A DNA stretch of 64,000 bases from Fodinibacter sp963811825. Lineage in GTDB: Bacteria; Actinomycetota; Actinomycetes; Actinomycetales; Dermatophilaceae. Made by a program: the position numbers and the translations under genes. Location of the stretch: NCBI GenBank assembly GCA_963811825.1, contig CAWESS010000036.1, positions 310,001 to 374,000 on the forward strand, read 5' to 3'. Below, piece after piece: positions 18,151 through 26,887 of the stretch (positions within the stretch are counted from its first letter, which is position 1; each line of letters begins with the position of its first letter). The notes under the pieces are model-generated. The model was given only the letters and a program-made list of their open reading frames with translations. It searched no databases and was not told where the DNA came from.

Positions 18151-19491
18151 ATGGACCAGATCCGCGAGGCCATCCTCTCCGGGGACCGCACCGAGCAGAC
18201 CTACGCCGGGATCGAGGTGCCGCAGACCTACCGGGCCGCGACCGTGCACAAGGACGAGGCGCAGATGTTCGCCGGGCTGGCGAGCCGCGACAAGGACCCG
18301 CGCACGTCGCTGCACGTGGAGCAGGTCCCCGTGCCCGAGCTCGCGCCGGGCGAGGCCCTGGTCGCCGTCATGGCCAGCGCGATCAACTACAACACCGTGT
18401 GGACCTCGATCTTCGAGCCGGTCTCGACCTTCGGCTTCCTCGAGCGCTACGGCCGCACCTCGGAGTTCGCCCAGCGCCACGACCGCGACTACCACGTGGT
18501 CGGGTCCGACCTCGCGGGCGTCGTGCTGCGCGTGGGCCCCGGCGTCACGAAGTGGAAGCCGGGCACCGAGGTCGTCGCCCACTGCCTGTCCGTCGAGCTC
18601 GAGGACGCGGCCGGTCACGACGACACGATGATGGACCCGCAGCAGCGGATCTGGGGCTTCGAGACCAACTTCGGCGGCCTGGCCGAGCTCGCCATCGTCA
18701 AGGCCAACCAGCTGATGCCCAAGCCGACCCACCTGTCGTGGGAGGAGGCGGCATCCCCCGGGCTGGTCAACAGCACCGCCTACCGCCAGCTGATCTCGCG
18801 CAACGGCGCGCACATGAAGCTCGGTGACCGCGTGCTCATCTGGGGCGCCTCCGGGGGGCTCGGTTCCTACGCGACGCAGATGGCCCTGGCCGGCGGCGCG
18901 ACCCCGATCTGCGTGGTCTCCTCCCCCGAGAAGGCCGCGATCTGCCGCGCGATGGGCGCCGAGCTCATCATCGACCGCTCGGCGGAGGCCTACCGGTTCT
19001 GGAACGAGGACGGCACCGCGCAGGACCCGCGCGAGTGGCAGCGCCTGGGCAAGAAGATCCGTGAGCTGACCGGCGGGCACGACGTCGACATCGTCTTCGA
19101 GCACCCGGGCCGCGAGACGTTCGGTGCGAGTGTCTACGTGGCGCGCAAGGGCGGCACCATCGTCACCTGCGCGTCGACCTCGGGCTACATGCACGAGTAC
19201 GACAACCGCTACCTGTGGATGAACCTCAAGCGCATCGTCAGCTCGCACTTCGCGAACTACCGCGAGGCGTGGGAGGCCAACGAGCTCATCGACCGCGGCC
19301 TGATCCACCCGACGCTGAGCCGCACCTACCGCCTGGAGGACGTCGGCACCGCTGCGCTCGACGTGCACCGCAACGTCCACCAGGGCAAGGTCGGCGTGCT
19401 GACGCTCTCGCCCGAGGAGGGCCTCGGGGTGAGCAACCCGGAGAAGCGGGCCCGCTTCGAGAGCGAGATCAACCGCTTCCGCAACGCCTGA
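18151..19491 (+). CDS. ccr: Crotonyl-CoA carboxylase/reductase
   Basis: The 446-residue MDR-family enzyme reductively carboxylates crotonyl-CoA to (2S)-ethylmalonyl-CoA with NADPH and CO2. The four residues shown to bind CO2 in the Kitasatospora enzyme (Asn81, Phe170, Glu171, His365) are present: Asn81 in SAINYN, Phe170-Glu171 in WGFETNFGG, and His366 in SSHFANY. The NADPH loop is GASGGLGSY. The ATG follows AAAGGAG with good spacing; the frame is open 120 bases further upstream but without similarity. It is monocistronic and divergent from the GH15-like gene. Keeping the CO2-binding residues argues for a true carboxylase rather than a plain enoyl reductase. Confidence 0.95.
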   Translation: MDQIREAILSGDRTEQTYAGIEVPQTYRAATVHKDEAQMFAGLASRDKDPRTSLHVEQVPVPELAPGEALVAVMASAINYNTVWTSIFEPVSTFGFLERYGRTSEFAQRHDRDYHVVGSDLAGVVLRVGPGVTKWKPGTEVVAHCLSVELEDAAGHDDTMMDPQQRIWGFETNFGGLAELAIVKANQLMPKPTHLSWEEAASPGLVNSTAYRQLISRNGAHMKLGDRVLIWGASGGLGSYATQMALAGGATPICVVSSPEKAAICRAMGAELIIDRSAEAYRFWNEDGTAQDPREWQRLGKKIRELTGGHDVDIVFEHPGRETFGASVYVARKGGTIVTCASTSGYMHEYDNRYLWMNLKRIVSSHFANYREAWEANELIDRGLIHPTLSRTYRLEDVGTAALDVHRNVHQGKVGVLTLSPEEGLGVSNPEKRARFESEINRFRNA

Positions 19492-19492
19492 G

Positions 19493-19512
19493 CCTGCCCG
19501 ACCCGGGGCAGG
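19493..19512 (+). terminator. Hairpin after ccr
   Basis: CCTGCCC and GGGCAGG form a 7-bp stem around a 6-base loop, directly after the ccr stop codon. There is no T-run, so as an intrinsic terminator it is weak, which is common in high-GC actinobacteria. Confidence 0.45.
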
Positions 19513-19586
19513 TTCACCCAGGTCGTCTGCCGTGGCCGAGGGCTCAGCACCCGCATCGGCACTAGGGTTGGCCGCGGAGGTGGGAC

Positions 19587-20876
19587 GTGAACGTGTCGAG
19601 GCTGTGGTCCCCGGTGACCCGGTGGGGCGAGTTCCGTCGACGCCAGCTCGCGGCCCTCGAGGAGAGCAACCGGATCGCCGCGCAGGTCACCGACGTCGAG
19701 CCCGCTGGACGTGACGCCGACGACGCGACCGGTGCCACGGCATCCGCGCCGGCCGGGGCCGACCCGGCTCACCCACCACCGGATGCCGTGGCCTCCTCCC
19801 GCGAGCAGCCCGCCGTGTACGGCGTCGTGGGGCGACCGCTCAACCGGCACTCGCCGTTCTACATCGGCTTCTTCGGGGCGACGGGCGCGCTGCTCGCCGT
19901 CGGCCTCTGGCAGCTCGTCGGCCGGCTCACCACGATCCTGACGCTGCTCGTCGTCTCGCTCTTCCTCGCCCTCGCCCTCGCCCCGATCGTCGACAGCCTC
20001 GTCGCACGAGGGCTGCGTCGGGCCGGGTCGGTGGCGATCGTGTTCTCCGGGCTCGTGGCCGTGTTCGCCGTGATCCTCGCGGTCGTCATCCCCCCGGTCG
20101 TCGTCGAGGGTGCCGAGCTGGCCCAGCAGGCTCCCGGATACGTCGAAGAGCTGCTCGACGCCCGCTGGGTCCGCGAGCTCGACAGGAGCTACGACGTCAT
20201 CGACAAGGTGCGCGAGGAGATGGAGGCGCGCATGACCGACGAGAAGTTCCTGCAGGGGGTGCTCGGCGGCATCCTCGGCGCTGGAAGGGCAGTGCTGAAC
20301 GGCGCCTTCCAGGTGTTCACCGTGCTCGTGCTCACCCTGTACTTCCTCTCCTCGCTCCCCCGCGTCAAGCAGGGCGCGTACGCCGTGGTTCCGACGTCAC
20401 GACGGGCCCGGGTCGAGTCGCTGTCCGAGGAGATCATGCGGCGCGTGGGGTCGTACGCGAACGGGCAGGTCGCCATCGCCACGCTGAACGCCGTGCTGTC
20501 CTACGTCATGATGACGATCGTCGGAATCCCGTACGCCGCGGTCCTCGCCGTGACCGTCGGCCTCCTCGGGCTCATCCCGATGATCGGCGCAACCCTCGGC
20601 GCCGTGCTCGTGTGCATCGTCGCGTTCTTCGCGGAGCCCAACAAGGCGCTGATCGCGGGCATCTACTACCTCGTCTACCAACAGGTCGAGAACTACCTCG
20701 TCGCGCCGCGCATCATGCAGCGCACGGTGTCCGTGCCGGGGCCGGTCACCATCGTGGCCGCGCTCGCCGGCGGTGCGCTGCTCGGCGTGCTCGGGGCGCT
20801 GCTCGCGATCCCCGTCGCCGCCGGGCTGCTCCTGCTCTACGAAGAGGTCCTGGTCCCGCGGCAGAACCGCGCCTGA
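19587..20876 (+). CDS. AI-2E family transporter (TqsA/PerM-like)
   Basis: The 429-residue product has a 90-residue N-terminal cytoplasmic extension rich in Ala/Pro/Asp and then about seven to eight membrane spans with the family landmarks: the SLFLALALAPIVDSL span, the amphipathic stretch before YFLSSLPRVKQG, and LLGLIPMIGATLGAVL near the C terminus. The family includes exporters of signals, sodium/proton antiporters and other solutes, so a specific substrate cannot be named. The GTG at 19587 follows a clear GGAGG. The gene is monocistronic between ccr and a small minus-strand gene. Confidence 0.88.
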   Translation: MNVSRLWSPVTRWGEFRRRQLAALEESNRIAAQVTDVEPAGRDADDATGATASAPAGADPAHPPPDAVASSREQPAVYGVVGRPLNRHSPFYIGFFGATGALLAVGLWQLVGRLTTILTLLVVSLFLALALAPIVDSLVARGLRRAGSVAIVFSGLVAVFAVILAVVIPPVVVEGAELAQQAPGYVEELLDARWVRELDRSYDVIDKVREEMEARMTDEKFLQGVLGGILGAGRAVLNGAFQVFTVLVLTLYFLSSLPRVKQGAYAVVPTSRRARVESLSEEIMRRVGSYANGQVAIATLNAVLSYVMMTIVGIPYAAVLAVTVGLLGLIPMIGATLGAVLVCIVAFFAEPNKALIAGIYYLVYQQVENYLVAPRIMQRTVSVPGPVTIVAALAGGALLGVLGALLAIPVAAGLLLLYEEVLVPRQNRA

Positions 20877-20884
20877 CCTGCTGC

Positions 20885-21172
20885 TCAGGGGCGGGCGGCG
20901 TGGCGCGCGGCCCAGCACCGCGTGTGCCAGTGCCGACGCTCGTCGATGCCCCCGACGCCCTGCGCCGGCCAGACGACGACGTGCGGGGTGCCGACGACGA
21001 TGCCCTGGTGGCACCCCGGACACCGGTACTCGCGCGTCGACGACGCCCCCGAGAGCGGCCGGACGTACCACGGGCGCCCCGAGTAGGTCTGGGTGCCCAC
21101 CTCACCCGAGCCCGACATCGGCCGCGACTCGAGGTCACGGCGGCGGCGGTTGGCTCTGGGCATGCCGTCCAT
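20885..21172 (-). CDS. Small actinobacterial protein with CPGC/HTRCW zinc-binding-like motif
   Basis: The 95-residue product is basic at its N terminus (MPRANRRRRDLESRP) and carries YRCPGCHQGI followed by RRHWHTRCW, a Cys2/His-Cys arrangement that looks like a zinc-binding site related to HNH or zinc-ribbon folds. Close relatives in actinobacteria are often labelled ATP/GTP-binding protein without support that I can see here. The ATG at 21172 follows GGAGGTG at good spacing. The stop is 8 bases from that of the convergent AI-2E gene. Confidence 0.65.
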   Translation of the reverse strand: MDGMPRANRRRRDLESRPMSGSGEVGTQTYSGRPWYVRPLSGASSTREYRCPGCHQGIVVGTPHVVVWPAQGVGGIDERRHWHTRCWAARHAARP

Positions 21173-21207
21173 GGTCCCACCTCCGAGGGCTCCCCCCTCC
21201 GTCGGGC

Positions 21208-23673
21208 TCAGCCGGTGACCCGCGAACTCGTCGGGTCGTACATCGGACGCAACGACACCGACGCCGGATGCCGGGTGCCGGCGACGTCGACCTCCCACGT
21301 CCCCTCGGCGAGCCACTGGGGCGTGACCGGTCCGTCGCCGCCCACGAACGCGAGCCCGACCGCACCGCCCAGGGTCCATCCGTAGGACGCCGACCGCACC
21401 TCCCCCACCACCACACCGTCGCGCAGCACCGGCTCGGCGTGGAAGAGCAGCGGCTCGGGGTCATCCAGCAGCACCTGCACGAGCCGGTGGTGCGGTGTCC
21501 CACGCTCCTTGGCGGCCACGGTGGCCTCGCGCCCGGTGAACCCACCGGGCTTGTCGAGTGCCACGGCGAAACCGAGGCCGACCCCGTAGACGTCGTCGGT
21601 GTTGTCGATGTCGTGCCCGAAGTCGCGGTAGCCCTTCTCCATGCGCAGACTCGACAGGGCGCGCAGACCCACGGGCCGGATGCCGTGCGCCGCACCCGCC
21701 GCGAGCACGGCATCCCAGACCTGCGCGGTCTGCGCCGCAGGGGCGTAGAGCTCCCAGCCGAGCTCGCCGAGGTAGGTGATCCGGATGGCCAGGACGTCGA
21801 CTCCGCCGATCTCGACCCGGCGCGCGGCCCGGAACGGGAACGCCTCCCCCGACCAGTCGGCACCCGGTGACGCATCGGCCAGCGTGGCTCGTGACGCCGG
21901 CCCCTGGACCGTGAGCAGGCCGAGGTCGGTCGTGACGTCCTCGACGCTGGCGTCCGCGTCACCGACGGCTCGCCGCAGCTGGCCCAGCGCCGACCCGTGC
22001 GCGGTGTCGGACACGACGACGAGGAAGTCGTCGGGAGCCAGCCGCGTGACCGTGAGGTCGGCCCGGATACCACCGTCCTCGCCGAGCCACTGGGTGTAGG
22101 TGATGACCCCGTCACGCTGGTTGACGGCACCGGCACTGAGGCGATCGAGCACGGCTCCGGCGTCCGGGCCGCGCACGGCGAACTTCGCCATGAACGACAT
22201 GTCCATGAGCCCGACGGCCTCGCGCACCGCCCGGTGCTCGGCCTCCCACTGCGCGAACCACGGCTGGTGACCCCAGCCGGGCTCGGCCGTCGCGGTGAGC
22301 CCGCGACCGGCATACCAGGCGGCTGACTCCCAGCCGCTGACGTCGCGGAGCCGTGCGCCTTCGGCCACGAGTCGGTCGTGCACCGGCGACGTGAACTCCC
22401 CTCGTGCAGAGGCGAGTTCGATGCCCGGTGTGTGCGCGGCATACACGGTTCCGAGGATCTCTGCGGTGCGCTCCGCCCGGTGGCGGGGGTGCAGCTGCCA
22501 GTCCCGGAAGCGGGCGACGTCGAAGCCGGTGACGTCGACGTCGGGGTGGCCGTCCGCGACCCACTGGGCGACGATGCGGCCCATCCCCCCGGCGGAGAGG
22601 ATGCCGACCGAGTTCAGCCCGGCGCACACGAAGTAGCCGTGGATGCCGGGCGCCTCACCGACCGCTGGCGCGAGGTCCGGCGTGAACGACTCAGGGCCGC
22701 AGAAGAAGGTGCGGATGCCGACCGTCTCGACGACGGGCACTCGGGCGATGGCCCGCTCGACGAACGGGCCCATCCGGTCCCAGTCGGGGGTGATCTCACC
22801 GAAGGAGAAGTCGGGCGGGATGCCGTCGACGTTCCACGCGGCGGCGGCCGGCTCGAACAGGCCGACCATCATCCCGCCGCCCTCCTCGCGGTAGTAGCCG
22901 TAGGACGCGGGGTCCTCGAACACCGGTGCGTCCGGGCTCATCCCGTCGATCGGCTCGGTGATGAGGTAGTAGTGCTCGGCGGCCTGGTTGGGCACGACGA
23001 CGCCGTTGCGCTCGGCGAGCTCGCGCGCCCACATGCCGGCGCAGTTGACGACCACATCGCACTCGACGTCACCGGCATCCGTGCGCACGCCGGTCACCTC
23101 CTCGACGAGCCCGCGGGGCCGGGTGATCACCTGCTCGACCCTCACCCCCTCGACGACCCGGACGCCGAGGTCGCGCGCCCCGCGGGCCAGGCTCATCGTG
23201 ACGTCGACGGGGTTGACCCGACCGTCGCCCGGCACGTGGAAGCCCGCGAGGAGGTCGTCGGTGCGGGCCAGCGGGAACAGCTCGGCCATCTCGCGCGGGC
23301 CGATCTCCTCGACGTCGAGGCCGAGGTATCGCTGGAAGGCCGCGACCCGGCGGTACTCCTGCAGCCGGTCGCCGTCGGCTGCGGCCTCGATGAGACCGAC
23401 CGGCTTGAAGCCCGTCGCGACCCCCGTCTCGGCCTCGAGGCGGGCGTACAGCTCGCGGGAGTACAGCCGCAGCCTCGTGTTCGTCTCGCTCGTGGAGCCG
23501 AAGCAGGTCATCAGGCCGGCGGCGTGCCACGTGGTGCCTGACGTGAGGCGGTCGCGCTCGAGCACGAGCACGTCGGTGATGCCGAGGTGGGCCAGGTGGT
23601 AGGCGATCGAGGCGCCGATGACGCCCCCGCCGATGATGACGACCCGGGCCCGCTGCGGGAGTGCTGCGCTCAT
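21208..23673 (-). CDS. FAD-dependent dimethylglycine/sarcosine dehydrogenase-like protein with GcvT domain
   Basis: The 821-residue protein has an N-terminal DAO-type FAD domain (GGGVIGASIAYHL at 15-27) with SGTTWHAAGL, where His50 is the position of covalent FAD attachment in dimethylglycine dehydrogenase. A middle FAO_M-like region follows, then a C-terminal aminomethyltransferase (GcvT) domain with tetrahydrofolate-binding landmarks (LRMEKGYRDFGHDID and the C-terminal beta barrel). The family oxidatively demethylates N-methylated glycines and passes the one-carbon unit to folate. The substrate here (dimethylglycine, sarcosine or other) is not resolved. The ATG is 23 bp from the first 87-bp repeat, which therefore sits in its promoter region. 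Confidence 0.88.
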   Translation of the reverse strand: MSAALPQRARVVIIGGGVIGASIAYHLAHLGITDVLVLERDRLTSGTTWHAAGLMTCFGSTSETNTRLRLYSRELYARLEAETGVATGFKPVGLIEAAADGDRLQEYRRVAAFQRYLGLDVEEIGPREMAELFPLARTDDLLAGFHVPGDGRVNPVDVTMSLARGARDLGVRVVEGVRVEQVITRPRGLVEEVTGVRTDAGDVECDVVVNCAGMWARELAERNGVVVPNQAAEHYYLITEPIDGMSPDAPVFEDPASYGYYREEGGGMMVGLFEPAAAAWNVDGIPPDFSFGEITPDWDRMGPFVERAIARVPVVETVGIRTFFCGPESFTPDLAPAVGEAPGIHGYFVCAGLNSVGILSAGGMGRIVAQWVADGHPDVDVTGFDVARFRDWQLHPRHRAERTAEILGTVYAAHTPGIELASARGEFTSPVHDRLVAEGARLRDVSGWESAAWYAGRGLTATAEPGWGHQPWFAQWEAEHRAVREAVGLMDMSFMAKFAVRGPDAGAVLDRLSAGAVNQRDGVITYTQWLGEDGGIRADLTVTRLAPDDFLVVVSDTAHGSALGQLRRAVGDADASVEDVTTDLGLLTVQGPASRATLADASPGADWSGEAFPFRAARRVEIGGVDVLAIRITYLGELGWELYAPAAQTAQVWDAVLAAGAAHGIRPVGLRALSSLRMEKGYRDFGHDIDNTDDVYGVGLGFAVALDKPGGFTGREATVAAKERGTPHHRLVQVLLDDPEPLLFHAEPVLRDGVVVGEVRSASYGWTLGGAVGLAFVGGDGPVTPQWLAEGTWEVDVAGTRHPASVSLRPMYDPTSSRVTG

Positions 23674-23696
23674 CCGCTCAACCTATCCACCAGTCC

Positions 23697-23783
23697 AGAG
23701 GAGGCAACACGCAGGCGGCGAGCGCCCGGCATCCGCGTGTTGCCTCCTCTCGACCCGGGTGAACCAACTTTGGGATGGTTCAC
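23697..23783 (+). repeat. 87-bp double-hairpin direct repeat, copy 1
   Basis: This copy matches 24833-24919 at 86 of 87 positions in the same orientation. Hairpin one pairs AGAGGAGGCAACACGC with its complement GCGTGTTGCCTCCTCT around a loop containing CGGCATCC. Hairpin two pairs GTGAACCA with TGGTTCAC around ACTTTGGGA. The copy lies between the divergent flavoprotein and nuclease-like genes, 23 bp upstream of the former and 69 bp upstream of the latter. Confidence 0.95.
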
Positions 23784-23852
23784 AGCTGGGACCGCCCCGG
23801 ATTGGCCTGTGGACAACTCGGATCAGCCCCTTTCGGGCGGCAGAGTCGTCGG

Positions 23853-24800
23853 ATGCCGCCTGACCTCCCACCGCTCCCGCCTGGACCCCTGTCCCTGGCG
23901 GCGGCCCGCCGCCTGGGGCTCTCGGACCACCAGTGGCGGCTGCCCCAGCTCGTGCGGACCACCCGGTCGGTTCGCTCGGTGGCCGAGCCCAGGAACGTCC
24001 GGGACCGGGCCCAGGCGTACTTGGCAGCCCTTCCAGCCGATGTCACCTTCTCCCACATCACGGCGGCTCAACTCTGGGGCCTGCCGCTGCCCCTGCCCCT
24101 CGAGGAACAGGTGGCGCTCGACGTCATGCGCGAAACCACGCGCGGGCGGATCGAGCGCCACGGGTGCATCAGCCACCGCGGCGGCGAGCGTCGATCGTCC
24201 GCGACCGTGCACGGCCTGCCGGTCACCTCCCTGCTGGACACGTGGGTGGACCTCGGCGAGGTCGTGCCGCGAGGGCTCGGGCGTGATGACCTCGTCGTGG
24301 CCGGGGACGTCGTGGCGACCCGCACCTCGAGGGTCCCGCCGGGTTCACCGATCACGGATGCCGTGCAGCCCTTGGCGGACGCGCTCGCCGCACGCGTCCG
24401 GCCGCGAAACAAGGCCCTGCTGACGGCATCCCTGAAGCTCGTGCGCCCGGGAGTGCGCTCGCCGATGGAGAGCAGGTCGCGCCTGGTGTTCGTCGATGCC
24501 GGGTTCCCCGAGCCGGAGGTCAACGGCCACGTCCACGCCGCCGATGGTGGATGGCTGGCCGAGTGCGACCTGCTCTGGCGGGCCCAACGTGTCATCGGGG
24601 AGTACCAAGGTTTCGTGCACTCAGGGATCAGGGCTCGCAGCCGCGACTCCCACCGCAACGGGCTTCTCACGGACGAGGGCTGGCTCGTGCTCGAGATCTT
24701 CGCCGAGGACCACACCGACCCTCAACGCAAGGCACTCATGCTCAACCGGTTCGCGCGAGCCCTCGACCTCGACCCGGCCACCCTCCGCATCGCCGGCTGA
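23853..24800 (+). CDS. AbiEi/DUF559-like protein: putative winged helix plus restriction-endonuclease-like fold
   Basis: The 315-residue product has an N-terminal helical region (LSLAAARRLGLSDHQWRLPQLVR) like the AbiEi antitoxin winged helix, a middle region (FSHITAAQLWGLPLP; VHGLPVTSLLDTWVDLG) typical of such actinobacterial proteins, and a C-terminal domain with ECDLLWRAQRVIGEYQG followed by SRDSHRN and WLVLEIFAEDH. The Asp and Glu of that domain fit the D...ExK/Q core of the PD-(D/E)XK (Vsr/DUF559-like) fold, with Gln in the lysine place. A toxin partner gene is absent. The frame opens at 23775 inside the repeat, but the ATG at 23853 fits the family better. The gene is exactly framed by the two 87-bp repeats. 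Confidence 0.75.
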   Translation: MPPDLPPLPPGPLSLAAARRLGLSDHQWRLPQLVRTTRSVRSVAEPRNVRDRAQAYLAALPADVTFSHITAAQLWGLPLPLPLEEQVALDVMRETTRGRIERHGCISHRGGERRSSATVHGLPVTSLLDTWVDLGEVVPRGLGRDDLVVAGDVVATRTSRVPPGSPITDAVQPLADALAARVRPRNKALLTASLKLVRPGVRSPMESRSRLVFVDAGFPEPEVNGHVHAADGGWLAECDLLWRAQRVIGEYQGFVHSGIRARSRDSHRNGLLTDEGWLVLEIFAEDHTDPQRKALMLNRFARALDLDPATLRIAG

Positions 24801-24832
24801 TCAGCCGCGCCGCCCCACCCTCCCCGACGTCG

Positions 24833-24919
24833 AGAGGAGGCAACACGCAGGCGGCGAGCGCCCGGCATCCGCGTGTTGCCTCTTCTCGACCCGGGTGAAC
24901 CAACTTTGGGATGGTTCAC
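24833..24919 (+). repeat. 87-bp double-hairpin direct repeat, copy 2
   Basis: Second copy, 33 bp after the stop of the nuclease-like gene and 48 bp from the end of the convergent dehydrogenase gene. It differs from copy 1 by one C-to-T change in the right arm of hairpin one (G-U pairing kept). Its flanks extend hairpin two to 10 bp (GGGTGAACCA/TGGTTCACCC), and hairpin one also extends by two pairs, so this copy looks structurally more complete than copy 1. Confidence 0.95.
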
Positions 24920-24967
24920 CCGCCGGGTCGAACCCCACGAGGGCACGAGGACCTGCCGGATGCCGGG

Positions 24968-26747
24968 TCAGGCGTACGTGCGGAACCCGCGCCCGCTCTT
25001 GCGCCCCAGGTACCCGGCGGTCACGAGGTGCTCGAGCAACGGCGCCGGGGCGTACCCCGGCTCGCGGAACTCGGTGTACAGCTCACGCTCGATGGCCAGG
25101 GACACGTCGAGCCCGACGACGTCGAGCAGCTCGAACGGGCCCATCGGCAGGCCACAGCCCGCCTTCATCGCCGTGTCGATGTCGTCGGCCGAGGCGTAGT
25201 TCGCCTCGAGCATCCGCACGGCGTCGTTCAGGTAGGGGAAGAGCAGGGCGTTGACGATGAACCCGGAGCGGTCGCCGCACGTCACGGCCACCTTGCCGAC
25301 CTCGGCGCAGAGGGCCTGGACCGTCGCGGTGACCTCGGGGGCCGTCGTCACGGTGTGCACGACCTCGACGAGCTTCATGATCTGGGCGGGGTTGAAGAAG
25401 TGCATGCCGATGACGTCCTCCGGCCGCGAGGTCACCTTGGCGCAGTCGATGATCGGCAGCGACGAGGTGGTCGTCGCGAGGATGGCGCCCGGCTTGCAGA
25501 TGCGGTCGAGGTCTCGGAAGAGCTGCTGCTTGATCTCGAGGTCCTCGGCGATCGCCTCGACGACGAGGTCGACGTCCGCGAGCGCCTCGCGCTTCGGTTG
25601 CCCCGGTCACCCGCCCGAGCATCGCCTCGGCGTCCTCGGCGGTCATCCGGCCCTTCTCGATCGCCCGCGAGGTGCTGCGCGCGAGCGCGGCCTGCACCCC
25701 GGACACCTTGTCCTCACCACGTGCGACGAAGGTCACGGCGTACCCGGCCTTGGCGAAGACCTCGATGATGCCCGTCGCCATCGTGCCCGACCCGACGACG
25801 CCCACGGAGGCCACCGGCCGCAGCTCCACACCCGCGGGCGGTCCACCCGCGGGCGTGTGCGCGTCGGCCACGACCGACGGCGAGCCCGGCTGCTCGTAGG
25901 TGTAGAACCCCCGGCCGCTCTTGCGCCCGAGCATCCCCGCGCTGACCATCTGCTTGATGACCGGGCTCGGGGCGTGCAGGCGGTCGCGGCCCTGCTTGTA
26001 CATCGTGTCGAGGATCTCGTAGGCGGTGTCGAGGCCGATGAGGTCGAGCAGCGCGAGGGGGCCCATCGGGTAGCCGCAGCCGAAGCGCATCGCCGCGTCG
26101 AGGTCCTCGCGCGTGGCGTAGCGGCTCTCGAACATCGACACCGCGTGGTTCAGGTAGCCGAAGAGCAGCGCGTTGGCGATGAAGCCGGCCTTGTCGCCGA
26201 CGACGACCGGCTTCTTGCCCAGCCGCTCCGCGAGTGCCTTGACGTCCTCGAAGACGTCATCGGCGGTGATGACCGTGCGGATCACCTCGACGAACTGCTG
26301 CACGGGCGCCGGGTTGAAGAAGTGCATGCCGACGACGCGCTTGGGGTTCGAGGTCGCGACGGCGATCTCGGTGACCGGCAGCGACGACGTGTTCGTCGCG
26401 AGGATGGCGTCGGCCGAGACGACCGCGTCGACCTTGCCGAGCAGCTCCTTCTTGAGGTCGAGGTGCTCCGGCACGGCCTCGACGACGAGCTGGCAGGCGG
26501 CGAGGTCACCGAGGTCGCTCGTGAAGGTGACCCGGGCGTGGAGCGCGTCGTGCTCCTCCTGGGTCATCTTGCCGCGGGCCAGCGCCCGACCGGTGCTGCC
26601 GCCGAGAACGGCCTTGCCGTGCTCGATGGCGGGGGCGTCGACCTCGACCGCGATGACGTCGATCCCGTTGCGGGCGAACACCTCCACGATCCCCGCACCC
26701 ATCGTCCCGAGCCCGATCACACCAACAGAGGAGAAGTCACGCGTCAT
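24968..26747 (-). pseudogene. Tandem 3-hydroxyacyl-CoA dehydrogenase (two fused copies), one apparent frameshift
   Basis: From the ATG at 26747 the product has two full 3-hydroxybutyryl-CoA dehydrogenase units in tandem. Unit one (residues 1-286) has NAD loop GLGTMGAG, MHFFNPAPVQQFVEV and LGRKSGRGFYTY; unit two (about 310 to the end) has GSGTMATG, MHFFNPAQIMKLVEV and LGRKSGRGFRTYA. The linker is Pro/Ala rich. Near 25600 the frame changes by one base between LGRVTG and KREALADVDLVVEA, inside the NAD domain of unit two. The joined length is about 592 residues. With the thiolase and Ccr, it can make and reduce acetoacetyl-CoA. The second unit may be dead, or the shift may be a sequencing error. 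Confidence 0.85.
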
Positions 26748-26774
26748 GCCCGCGATCCTGTCAGAGGGTTGCAG

Positions 26775-26802
26775 GCGTCACGACCCCTCGGCGGCGTGAC
26801 GC
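26775..26802. promoter_or_regulatory. Inverted repeat GCGTCACG/CGTGACGC upstream of the dehydrogenase gene
   Basis: GCGTCACG (26775-26782) and CGTGACGC (26795-26802) form a perfect 8-bp inverted repeat with a 12-base spacer, 28-55 bases before the dehydrogenase ATG on the minus strand. The position suits an operator for a dimeric regulator, but no regulator is identified. Confidence 0.3.
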
Positions 26803-26887
26803 TCCTTACCCGGGCCCCGTGTGCGCACGGGTGGGACGCACGTCACCCCCACCACGCCGGATGCCGTGGCGCGCCACCGCGCGTCAC

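Noticed and set aside
23697..24919. Integron cassette with attC sites
   Set aside because: The inverted repeats lack the RYYYAAC/GTTRRRY core boxes of attC and no integrase is present.
23697..24919. CRISPR array or IS element with terminal repeats
   Set aside because: Only two repeat copies, in direct orientation, 1.05 kb apart, with no Cas or transposase gene and no visible target-site duplication.
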